32,925 nucleotides of DNA from Meiothermus sp. (GTDB lineage: Bacteria; Deinococcota; Deinococci; Deinococcales; Thermaceae), in contig NZ_JANWVH010000028.1 in assembly GCF_025056915.1 (NCBI RefSeq), positions 1 through 32,925 on the forward strand, given 5' to 3'. The translations under genes and the position numbers were made by a program. The notes below the pieces were generated by a model, which saw only the letters and a program-made list of their open reading frames with translations, ran no database searches and was not told the DNA's origin. Numbering within the stretch: position 1 is the first letter of the stretch; the number at the start of each line of letters is the position of its first letter. Positions 9,683 through 16,924 of this stretch are shown here, piece after piece.

Positions 9683-10435
9683 CTAGCTCACGATTTTCCA
9701 GCGGTAAAACCCCAAAAAATAGGGGTTCTCGGGCCTGGGGTGCCAGTATTTCTGGGGGTGCTGGTTCAGGGTTTTCAGGCTGACCAGCCGCACTTCTCCG
9801 CCTTCCGAAGGGGCGTAGCCGGTGTGATAGACCACCAGGCCGTTCCCCAGATAGACCATGCTGTGGTAGGCCGAGCCTTTGGCCAGGGGGCGCACGAAAA
9901 AGAGCAGGTCGCCCCGCCGGGCCTTGTCCGGGGTGCGGCCCAGGAGGACGCTCGAGTACCGCATCAGGTACATGGCGCTGGCCCACCCCACCAGCCGACC
10001 CTCCTTCACATCGTTGGAGCGGTAGGGCCCCGGCGCCACCCGGAAGACCGCGCGGCCAATCTGCGGCAGGGGAAACGCGCCCAGGGGCGGGGCCTGCACC
10101 CGGGGCAGGTAGGGGAACTGCTGAAACCAGTCCTGGGTCTTGGGCTTGAGGGCTTCTACAAAGGCAAAGCGCAGCAGGCCGGAACAGTCCTGCGCCTCGG
10201 CGGGCCAGGCCGGCGAGGGGGCGGTGAACTGGGCCTCGGCAATGGCCGCAAACCACTCTAAAAAAGCCTCGCGCCAGGCGGTGCTGTGGAGCTCGGCCAC
10301 ATCGGGGTAGCCGTCCTGGTCGAGGTCGGAGAGGTCGGGCCGGGCCGGGCTGAGCGGCGCCGCCGACCCCAAGCTCCAAAACCCCAGAGCCATCCATCCG
10401 AGCACCAGCCCCACCCACCGTGTACCTTGCAGCAT
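9683..10435 (-). CDS. DUF1175 (YfaT-like) exported NlpC/P60-like protein
   Basis: The chosen ATG at 10435 gives 250 aa beginning with a signal peptide (MLQGTRWVGLVLGWMALGFW); an upstream in-frame start would only add a non-signal extension, and GAAGGGAAC precedes this ATG. Features match the DUF1175 family found next to alpha-2-macroglobulin genes. Residues 37-45 form a DxDxDGxxD calcium-loop motif (DLDQDGYPD). The rest resembles an NlpC/P60 papain-like fold: candidate catalytic Cys84 in DCSG, ARRGDLLFF at 172-180, His191 in YHSMVYLG and His204 in VYHTG. Envelope cell-wall amidase or peptidase activity is therefore plausible but unproven. A TACAAT box lies at 10446-10451 (minus strand). Confidence 0.78.
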   Translation of the reverse strand: MLQGTRWVGLVLGWMALGFWSLGSAAPLSPARPDLSDLDQDGYPDVAELHSTAWREAFLEWFAAIAEAQFTAPSPAWPAEAQDCSGLLRFAFVEALKPKTQDWFQQFPYLPRVQAPPLGAFPLPQIGRAVFRVAPGPYRSNDVKEGRLVGWASAMYLMRYSSVLLGRTPDKARRGDLLFFVRPLAKGSAYHSMVYLGNGLVVYHTGYAPSEGGEVRLVSLKTLNQHPQKYWHPRPENPYFLGFYRWKIVS

Positions 10436-10445
10436 GTTCCCTTCG

Positions 10446-10451
10446 ATTGTA
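10446..10451 (-). promoter_or_regulatory. Candidate -10 box of the DUF1175-macroglobulin operon
   Basis: On the minus strand TACAAT lies 10 nt before the DUF1175 ATG, with a GAAGGGAAC ribosome site between. No convincing -35 was found. It sits in the 74-nt divergent gap shared with the YhhN gene. Confidence 0.35.
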
Positions 10452-10509
10452 GCGCGAACCAAGGTAAGCTGGGGGTCGTCTAAAGGCTGTCTCAAGTCGT
10501 GGGAGCGCA

Positions 10510-11121
10510 ATGAACGAATGGAGTGGGCTTTGGCTGGGATGGGGCGGTTTAAGCCTCCTGGGGCTGCTCTGGGCCGAGTGGCGGCAGCGGCGTGCTTTGC
10601 GGGCTCTCTTCAAGGTGTTCTGCTCGCTGGGGTTTTTACTCTTTGCCCTGAGCCTGGGCCTCGAGGGTTGGTTCGCACAGTTTGTTTTTACGGGGTTGCT
10701 GCTTTCGGCGGTGGGGGATGTGCTCTTGCTGTTCAGGTCGAACCGGGCCTTTCTGGCGGGTCTGGTGGCCTTTCTGCTGGCTCATCTGGCCTACCTGGGG
10801 GCCTTTGTACAGGTGGGCTCACCGAGCCTGTGGGGCTTGCTGCTGGTGTGGCTGGGGGGATATTTCTGGTTGCGCTGGCTGTGGCCGCACCTGGCGGGCT
10901 GGCGGGGGCCGGTGCTGGCCTACGGCGTGGTCATCAGCCTGATGCTCTGGGTAGGGCTGGGGGTGCCCAGGCCGGAGGTTTTTCTGGGTGCACTGCTTTT
11001 TTACCTGTCCGACCTGTTGGTGGCCCGGGAGCGCTTTGTGGTACAAGAACCCCTGAACCCCTTGCTGGGGCTGCCGCTCTACTACGCGGCCCAGTATTTG
11101 CTGGCCGGGTCGGTGCGGTAG
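10510..11121 (+). CDS. YhhN-family membrane protein (lysoplasmalogenase-like)
   Basis: A 203-aa, very hydrophobic protein with about eight predicted membrane segments and the YhhN/TMEM86 pattern: LFALSLGLEGW, then GLLLSAVGDVLLLF with a conserved Gly-Asp, then FLAHLAYLGAF and a late FYLSDLLVARERF with a conserved Asp. TMEM86 members hydrolyse the vinyl-ether bond of lysoplasmalogens. Whether bacterial members do so is known for only a few, so the activity here is inferred. ATG at 10510 has GGGAG 4-5 nt upstream. It is divergent from the DUF1175 gene and ends 2 nt from the stop of the convergent GH36 gene. Confidence 0.85.
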   Translation: MNEWSGLWLGWGGLSLLGLLWAEWRQRRALRALFKVFCSLGFLLFALSLGLEGWFAQFVFTGLLLSAVGDVLLLFRSNRAFLAGLVAFLLAHLAYLGAFVQVGSPSLWGLLLVWLGGYFWLRWLWPHLAGWRGPVLAYGVVISLMLWVGLGVPRPEVFLGALLFYLSDLLVARERFVVQEPLNPLLGLPLYYAAQYLLAGSVR

Positions 11122-11123
11122 GG

Positions 11124-12971
11124 CTACGGAAGCTGGGTGGGGATGGGGGGGTCGCCCAGGAAAATCAGGGCGCCCTCGTGCGGGGCCAGGTGCAAGGAAA
11201 GCTGTTTTTGGGGTGGCAGGAATTCCTGGCGGTGCCAGTGGTAGCCCGGTAGCGGGGCCGGCAAGCCCAGCTCGAGCAGGTCATAGGTGCGCTGCACGGT
11301 TTCTTGGCTGGGGTTGAAGGCCAGCACCGCCGCCGGACGCTGGCCCCGCACCTGCACCAGAACCTGGTCTTCACGTCCCAGCAAGGGAAAGCGGCAGGAG
11401 CCCGCTGCTGCGTTTAGCAGCATCCGCCACAGGGCCAGGCGTTCGGGAGAGAGTTCCTCCAGCGCATCGCTGGTGAGCAGGGCCCCACCCATCATCCCGG
11501 CAAAGAGGGCCAGCGCGGTCTGTTCGTCCGGGCGCAGGTGGTGGAACCGCTCGCGCAACAGCACGCAGTCGGGGTCGGCTTCCCAGAGCAGGTGGTTGGC
11601 AAAGTTGCGCAGAGCCAGCCCGTGCAGGCGCTCGAGGGCGTCGGGGAGCCACTCCGCCCCCACATCGCGCCCGGTGCGGTTGCCCTCGACCAGCCCCACC
11701 GAGGCCCACAGGGGCATCCCGCAGCCCATCCAAAGGGCCTCGCCGATTTCCTCGCGGATCATCCGGGCCACCCTGTGCCAGACCTCCATTCGGCTCAGGC
11801 CGGGGGTGTGGTAGGCTGCCCGATCCGGGCCGTATTCCGCGCCCCAGAACATAAAATCGGTCTTGAAGTATTCGCAACCCCAGTCATGCCGCCAGGTGCG
11901 GAAAACCCTGCGCAGGTATTCGAAGGCCTCCGGGTGGGTGGCATCCAGAATGTAGTACTCCTCGCTTCGCTTGTGCCAACGGAACTCGCCGTAAAAGCGC
12001 ATCTGCACCAGCGGCTGGCCCGTTTCTCGCTCGCGCAACACCCAGTCGGGGTGCTGCCGGTAAAGCTGGCTGCGGTTGCCTACGGTAAAAGGGGCGATCC
12101 ACAGGCCAGGCCGGAAGCCCGCCGCGCGGATTTCCTCCAGCACGGGCTTGAGGCCCCGGGGAAACTGGGGTTTGACCAGGAGCCAGTCGCCCATCTCGGG
12201 GGTGAAGCCGTCGTCGAGCTGAAAAACCTGCATGGGAAGGTGTTCCCGCCGGGCCACCGCCTCCACCCCGCGCAGGTGCTCCAGGATGTTCTGCTCGCTG
12301 ATGGCCGCATACAGGTGGTACCACGAGCACCAGCCGGTGATGGGCTGGGCGGGAATGCGCGGCGGAAAGGGGGCGGCCTGGGCCACCCGGCGGGCCCACT
12401 CGCGCAGGGCTTCCTCCACCCCCGCGTGCTCGAAAACCAGCAGGGTCTCGGACTCGATTCGCCCGGCCTTTTTTCGATCCCACAAGGTCTGGATGCAAAG
12501 CGTGGGGCCTGCAAAGGTGAAGGTGTGCTGGAAGCGGTCGTGCCGCTCAAAGCCCAGCACCAGGCTGCCCGTACCCAGTGCGGGGAGCAGCTGGGTGAGG
12601 GCGTAGCCGGTCTGGGGGGCTCCGCCCAGCGCCACATACGCCGCCCCGTCCCAACTGTGGTAGCCCTGGCGCAGGTACTTTTGCGCCCCCTCCACCTCGA
12701 AGCAAAGCCCCAAGGCATCCAGGGTGAAGTGCTGGGGAAGCTCCTCCAGCCCGTAGCGAAGCCTCCAGACAGGGCCTTCCTGTAAAGCCTGCACCCAGAA
12801 GCTTCCATGTGGGGTTCGATACCGTACCCGCCAGTGGTTGGGGTCGTTTTGTTCCACCCTGGTGGCGACCCTTTCGACCAAAGCTCCGTTAACGAGTGGC
12901 CGGGCCCGAAGCAGTTTGATCGAACTTCCCAGCAGGTTGAAGGTCTGGTCGGGGTTGAGCGTCAGCCTCAC
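11124..12971 (-). CDS. GH36-type alpha-galactosidase-like glycoside hydrolase
   Basis: Retaining glycosidase of clan GH-D, 615 aa. An N-terminal beta-sandwich (about 1-200) precedes the (beta/alpha)8 barrel, which begins ITGWCSWYHLY at 211. Barrel motifs: VFQLDDGF at 249-256, GLWIAPFTVGNRSQ at 289-302, nucleophile Asp372 in YFKTDFMFWG, and proposed acid/base Asp436 in EGNRTGRDVGAEW. Family activity is usually alpha-galactosidase, but GH36 includes other alpha-glycoside specificities. GTG at 12971 overlaps the Gfo/Idh stop by 4 nt, so translation is probably coupled. This is the last gene of the glycoside operon. In this setting its substrate may be an oxidised or epimerised glycoside rather than a raffinose-type sugar; that is an inference. 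Confidence 0.85.
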   Translation of the reverse strand: MRLTLNPDQTFNLLGSSIKLLRARPLVNGALVERVATRVEQNDPNHWRVRYRTPHGSFWVQALQEGPVWRLRYGLEELPQHFTLDALGLCFEVEGAQKYLRQGYHSWDGAAYVALGGAPQTGYALTQLLPALGTGSLVLGFERHDRFQHTFTFAGPTLCIQTLWDRKKAGRIESETLLVFEHAGVEEALREWARRVAQAAPFPPRIPAQPITGWCSWYHLYAAISEQNILEHLRGVEAVARREHLPMQVFQLDDGFTPEMGDWLLVKPQFPRGLKPVLEEIRAAGFRPGLWIAPFTVGNRSQLYRQHPDWVLRERETGQPLVQMRFYGEFRWHKRSEEYYILDATHPEAFEYLRRVFRTWRHDWGCEYFKTDFMFWGAEYGPDRAAYHTPGLSRMEVWHRVARMIREEIGEALWMGCGMPLWASVGLVEGNRTGRDVGAEWLPDALERLHGLALRNFANHLLWEADPDCVLLRERFHHLRPDEQTALALFAGMMGGALLTSDALEELSPERLALWRMLLNAAAGSCRFPLLGREDQVLVQVRGQRPAAVLAFNPSQETVQRTYDLLELGLPAPLPGYHWHRQEFLPPQKQLSLHLAPHEGALIFLGDPPIPTQLP

Positions 12972-13954
12972 AGCCTGACCTCGGTGCCGCTTTCAGCGGA
13001 GGTGCGGGCGGCCAGCACCAGCTCCAGCGACTTCGCCCCTTCGCGCAAGGGCGTGCGGGTGGGGCCGCCGGTGCGGATGGCCCGGATCAGGTCTTGCATC
13101 TGGGCCAGGTACAGGTCGCGGCCCGACTGGAGGGTGTGGGTGGTGACCTCCGGCCCGGCGGTGAAGAAGAAGCGGGCCTGGTTGGTATCGCCGAACTCGG
13201 CGGTGAGGTTTTGCGCGACCAGTTTGAAATCCTTGATCCACTGGCCCGGAATGGCCCCGTTGCTGGCGTAGACCACGCCCAGGCCGCCGTTGGCAAAGGT
13301 GACGATGGTGGCGCTCACATCCTCGATGGTGTAGCCGGGGGTGTTTTGGTGGAAGAGGTTGGCCTGTTTGGCGTAGACCGTGCGGGGCTCGCCCATCAGG
13401 TAGCGCATCAGGTCGAACATGTGAATGACCTGCTCGACCAGTTGCCCCCCCGATTTAACCTTGTCGCGCCACCAGGGGGCGTGCAGGGCGTTGCAGAAGT
13501 AGCGGGCGCTGAAAAGCCCGATGGGGCCGGTGTCCAGGCCTTGCAGGTATTCCAGCGCCTCGCCAAAGCGGTACATGAAGCCCGCCTGGGTCTGGATGCC
13601 GGCCTGCTCGCTGGCTTCCACCATCTGCCAGGCTTTTTCCTGCGTAAGCGCGATGGGTTTTTCCACCAGCAGATGAATGCCCCGCCGGGCGGCCTGCTCC
13701 ACCTCGTCGGTATGGCCGTAGGGGGGCAGGCAGACGATCAGAATATCCAGGTCGGTGGAATCCAGCATCTCGGTGGGGTGGGTGAAGACCTGGGCCCGGC
13801 CCGCGCTGTACTGGCCCGATAAGGCCTGGGCTTTCCAGGCGTTGCGGTCGCAGCAGGCCACCAGCTCGACTTCGCTGCCGAGCTGCTTAAGCACCTGGGC
13901 GTGGCGCTGGGCAAAGCCGCCGCAGCCGAGGATGGCGGTTCGGAGGGGTTTCAT
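12968..13954 (-). CDS. Gfo/Idh/MocA-family oxidoreductase (YcjS-like role)
   Basis: NAD(P)-dependent sugar oxidoreductase, 328 aa. The N-terminal Rossmann motif GCGGFA is at 10-15, and the nucleotide/substrate-junction motif EKP with the usual Lys is at 98-100. The C-terminal substrate domain begins about residue 125; the conserved segment GGQLVEQVIHMFD (169-181) provides His178 and Asp181. It overlaps the upstream dehydrogenase by ATGA and the downstream GH36 gene by GTGA, an arrangement for tight co-production. In the E. coli ycj cluster the matching gene, ycjS, interconverts a glucoside and its 3-keto form. The same chemistry is likely here but is an inference from context. Confidence 0.88.
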   Translation of the reverse strand: MKPLRTAILGCGGFAQRHAQVLKQLGSEVELVACCDRNAWKAQALSGQYSAGRAQVFTHPTEMLDSTDLDILIVCLPPYGHTDEVEQAARRGIHLLVEKPIALTQEKAWQMVEASEQAGIQTQAGFMYRFGEALEYLQGLDTGPIGLFSARYFCNALHAPWWRDKVKSGGQLVEQVIHMFDLMRYLMGEPRTVYAKQANLFHQNTPGYTIEDVSATIVTFANGGLGVVYASNGAIPGQWIKDFKLVAQNLTAEFGDTNQARFFFTAGPEVTTHTLQSGRDLYLAQMQDLIRAIRTGGPTRTPLREGAKSLELVLAARTSAESGTEVRL

Positions 13955-14985
13955 GGGAACTCCAGGACGACCTGCACAGCCTCGCCGGGCTGCCGGTCGA
14001 GCAGTTGGTAGGCCGCTTCGATTTGCTCAAAGGGAAAGGTATGGGTGATGAGGGGTTGCCATTGCAGCCGTCCCTCGGCGGCCAGTTGGACGACGGTCTG
14101 TTCCTGCCGCAGCCGATCCCAGCGGTGGGCCCGCCGGGGGGCGATGCCCTGGGTTTGGGAGGAGAGGAGCTCGAGGCGGTTGTGGTGGAACTCCTCGCCC
14201 AGCCGCAGGCCCACCCCCTCGCCTTGCAGGAAGCCTGCTGCCACCACCCTCGAGTTGTAAGCGGTGGCCCGCAGGGCCTCCTGCAGGGCTGCATAGGCCC
14301 CGCTCAGCTCGAGGCTCACATCGGCCCCGCGCCCCTGGGTCAGGTCTTTGATGGCCTCGCCCGGAGAGGTTTGGCGAAAGTCCAGGACGTGCGCCGCGCC
14401 GAGCCTGCGGGCCAACTCGAGCCGCAGCTCGAGGCCGTCCACCACAATCACCGTAGCCCCGCTAAGCCGGGCCAGTTGCAGGGCCAAAAGCCCCAGCACC
14501 CCCAGGCCAAAGATCGCCACCGTTTCGCCCAGGTGCACCTCGGCGTCGTGGACCGCATTGAGCGCAATGGCCCCGATCCGGGCAAACACCCCCAGGCGGG
14601 GGTCGGCCCCCTCGGGCAGAACGCGTGGTGCTGCCAGGTTTTCGGCTAGCACCGTGTGGCTTTGGTGGCCCCAGGAACCCCAGACCCGTTGCCCCAGCCG
14701 CACTTTGCTGACCTCCGGCCCCACCTCCACCACCTCGCCCACCTGTTCGTAGCCCACCCCCTTGAGGGGATAGGCCAGACCCGGCTGGTTAACAAACAGC
14801 CGTCGCTCCGGGTCGAAGCGCTTGTGCAGGTAGGGGTTGGTGCCCCGGTACTGGGTCAGCTCGGTGCCCGCCGAGATGCCCGAGAACAGGGTACGCACCC
14901 GCACCTCACCGGGCTTCAGAGGGGGGTCGGGGGTGGCCTCGAGGGCCACCTGTCTGGGTGCTGTAAAAACGAGTTGTGTTCCCAT
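13951..14985 (-). CDS. Zinc-type medium-chain dehydrogenase (YcjQ-like), catalytic zinc Cys apparently absent
   Basis: MDR-superfamily oxidoreductase, 344 aa from the ATG at 14985 (MGTQLVFTAPRQVAL); a longer frame from 15066 would overlap the phosphorylase gene and adds an unlikely extension. The N-terminal GroES-like domain carries LFSGISAGTELTQYRG, where classical alcohol dehydrogenases have a zinc-ligand Cys; here the position is Ser. The structural four-Cys zinc lobe is replaced by a Cys-less loop, as in YcjQ/BchC-type relatives. The NAD(P) motif is FGLGVLGLLALQLA. In E. coli YcjQ oxidises gulosides at C3. It lies 58 nt after the phosphorylase and is coupled by ATGA to the Gfo/Idh gene. 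Substrate and metal dependence are unknown. Confidence 0.82.
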   Translation of the reverse strand: MGTQLVFTAPRQVALEATPDPPLKPGEVRVRTLFSGISAGTELTQYRGTNPYLHKRFDPERRLFVNQPGLAYPLKGVGYEQVGEVVEVGPEVSKVRLGQRVWGSWGHQSHTVLAENLAAPRVLPEGADPRLGVFARIGAIALNAVHDAEVHLGETVAIFGLGVLGLLALQLARLSGATVIVVDGLELRLELARRLGAAHVLDFRQTSPGEAIKDLTQGRGADVSLELSGAYAALQEALRATAYNSRVVAAGFLQGEGVGLRLGEEFHHNRLELLSSQTQGIAPRRAHRWDRLRQEQTVVQLAAEGRLQWQPLITHTFPFEQIEAAYQLLDRQPGEAVQVVLEFP

Positions 14986-15043
14986 ATTCGCAAAGATGCC
15001 GTTGTTCCGGGTAGCCGGTCGAGCGCCTGCAGGGTCGGGTGCC

Positions 15044-16714
15044 TTACACCAGCCATAGCACGCCATACGGCGGAATCTGCCCGGAAAAGTATTTGCCGCT
15101 GATCAGGTCGCGCCCCACGCGGTTGATGGGCTGGGGCCTGGGGGTCACATTGATATAACACCCCACCTGCCGGTCGCGGTAGCCCCGGATGATGCGCAGC
15201 ACCTCCCTGGACTCCATGACCACCTGGGGGGCGCCTGGGTGAAACGCCGGGTGAGCGGCCCGCACTTTGAGGAGATGGGTGTAGCGGGCCAGCACCCTGT
15301 GGGCGCGGGTGTTCGGGCTGCTCAGCAATCCCTCCAGCTCCGGCCCGCTGAACTTGTGTCGGTTGAGGCGGCGGTTGATCCCGCTTTCTTCCAGGCCCGC
15401 ATGGTCGGAGGGGGAACCCAGGAGGCTATGGATATAGATACCCGGCACCCCTTGCAGGCTCAGTAGGATGGCATTGGCCGCCATAAAGCGGTTAATTTTT
15501 AGGTCTTCGCTCTCGTCGCTGTGGGGGTGGTTCAGGGCATCGAACAGGGTCAGGCAAAGCTCATAGGGCACCGGGCCCTCCGGGGTGTCTTTGTAGTTGA
15601 CCCGGCCCCCATGATCGAGGGCCTGCTGCACCAGGGCCGCGATTTCTTCAGGTTCCAGAAGGCCCTGGGCTGGCACCACCCCCAGCCCGTCGTGGGAGGC
15701 CAGAAAGTTGAAGAAGGTGGTCTGTTCGCTGGGGGGTTTTAGGCCCGCCGCCCAGGCCGCCAGCTTGCTGGCGTCGCCGGTACGGAAGGTGTTCAGCACC
15801 AGCGGGGGCAGCGGGAACTGGTAGACCATCTGGGCTTCATCCTGCCCGTTGCCGAAGTAGGCGATGTTGTCCTTATGCGGCACGTTGGTCTCGGTGATCA
15901 GAACCCCCGGCGGCGCCACCACGTCCAGCACCAGCCGCATCAGCTTGACGATGCGGTGGGCCCCTTCCAGGTGCACACAAGCGGTGCCGATCTCTTTCCA
16001 GATAAACCCTACCGCATCCAGACGAATCAGCTGGGCGCCGTTTTTGGCGTAGAACAACAGCGCGTCCAGCACCTCCAGCAGCACCTCGGGGTTGGCAAAG
16101 TTGAGGTCAATCTGGTCGGTGGAGAAGGTGGTCCAGACCAGCTTCTCGCCACTCTTGGTCTGGAAGGGGGTCAGCAAAGGCAGGGCGCGGGGCCGGAAGA
16201 CTCTGGAGAGGTCGGTGCCGGGCGCGACCACGGTGAAATAGTCTTGGTACTTGGGTTCGTCGCGCAGGAAGGCCTGAAACCACGGCGAAGAGGCCGAGGC
16301 ATGGTTGCAGACCAGGTCGGCCATCAGGCGGAAGTCCTGGGCGATGGCCTGGATGTGCTCCCAGGTGCCCCACTCGGGTTTGACCTGCTTGAAGTCCACC
16401 ACGCTGAAGCCGTCGTCGGAGGTGTAGGGGTAGAAGGGCAGGATATGCACCCCGGAGAGCACCCCCTGCAGGTATCGGCGCAAAAAGCGGTGCAGGGTTT
16501 GCAGGGGGGCTTCCCCGGCTTGGGTGATCTGGTCGCCGTAGGTGATCAGGATGGCATCTTTTTCGCTCCAGGGCGGGGTTGGGGTGGGTTGGGCCAGGTT
16601 GGGGTAGCGTTTCAGCAGGGCCTGGAGTTGCTCGAGTACCGCCCCGCCCCGGCCTGGGTAGAGGAACTCGAGGTGCTCGAGCATTTTTTGTTCGAGGTGG
16701 CTGGTGAGGGTCAT
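15044..16714 (-). CDS. GH13_18 sucrose-phosphorylase-like enzyme, probably glucosylglycerate phosphorylase
   Basis: (beta/alpha)8 retaining phosphorylase, 556 aa. Catalytic residues: nucleophile Asp233 (LIRLDAVGF), acid/base Glu275 (LITETNVPH) and transition-state Asp342 (FLASHDGLGV). GH13_18 contains sucrose, sucrose-6-phosphate and 2-O-glucosylglycerate phosphorylases. The compact loop after SHDGLG (VVPAQGLLEPEEI) and the length are closer to E. coli YcjM-type enzymes than to sucrose phosphorylase as I recall them. The neighbouring GH63 hydrolase, and a known glucosylglycerate phosphorylase from Meiothermus silvanus, favour reversible conversion of glucosylglycerate plus phosphate to glucose-1-phosphate plus glycerate. 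The ATG at 16714 lacks a Shine-Dalgarno sequence; a TTG at 16750 preceded by AGGGTAGG would add 12 residues. No phosphoglucomutase is nearby. Confidence 0.85.
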   Translation of the reverse strand: MTLTSHLEQKMLEHLEFLYPGRGGAVLEQLQALLKRYPNLAQPTPTPPWSEKDAILITYGDQITQAGEAPLQTLHRFLRRYLQGVLSGVHILPFYPYTSDDGFSVVDFKQVKPEWGTWEHIQAIAQDFRLMADLVCNHASASSPWFQAFLRDEPKYQDYFTVVAPGTDLSRVFRPRALPLLTPFQTKSGEKLVWTTFSTDQIDLNFANPEVLLEVLDALLFYAKNGAQLIRLDAVGFIWKEIGTACVHLEGAHRIVKLMRLVLDVVAPPGVLITETNVPHKDNIAYFGNGQDEAQMVYQFPLPPLVLNTFRTGDASKLAAWAAGLKPPSEQTTFFNFLASHDGLGVVPAQGLLEPEEIAALVQQALDHGGRVNYKDTPEGPVPYELCLTLFDALNHPHSDESEDLKINRFMAANAILLSLQGVPGIYIHSLLGSPSDHAGLEESGINRRLNRHKFSGPELEGLLSSPNTRAHRVLARYTHLLKVRAAHPAFHPGAPQVVMESREVLRIIRGYRDRQVGCYINVTPRPQPINRVGRDLISGKYFSGQIPPYGVLWLV

Positions 16715-16924
16715 GGCAGTATGGGGGATGAACAAGGCCTTGAGCTGCAAGTCCTACCCTAAGCAGGGCGCGGAAAACCAGGGGGATTCAAGCCGGTGTT
16801 GCAGGAAGGCTGTAGCCTCGAGGGGTTCTGGTCTAGGACAAAGGGGGGCTGGCTCGGTCGCTTTATACGTGTTTAGCATACGATGTTCTGCGCAGGGCTA
16901 TTGGCAAGGCCGCCAACCACCGGC

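Noticed and set aside
11538-12785. 415-codon plus-strand frame opposite the GH36 gene
   Set aside because: Same shadow composition, while the minus strand has the complete GH36 catalytic motifs.
15044-16714. Plain sucrose phosphorylase label
   Set aside because: The loop after the third catalytic residue is shorter than I recall for sucrose phosphorylase, and the GH63 and ycj-like context favour glucosylglycerate; still not proven.
16861-16890. Second LacI operator between the GH63 and phosphorylase genes (TATACGTGTTTAGCATACGA)
   Set aside because: No AAACGTTT-like core and poor symmetry.
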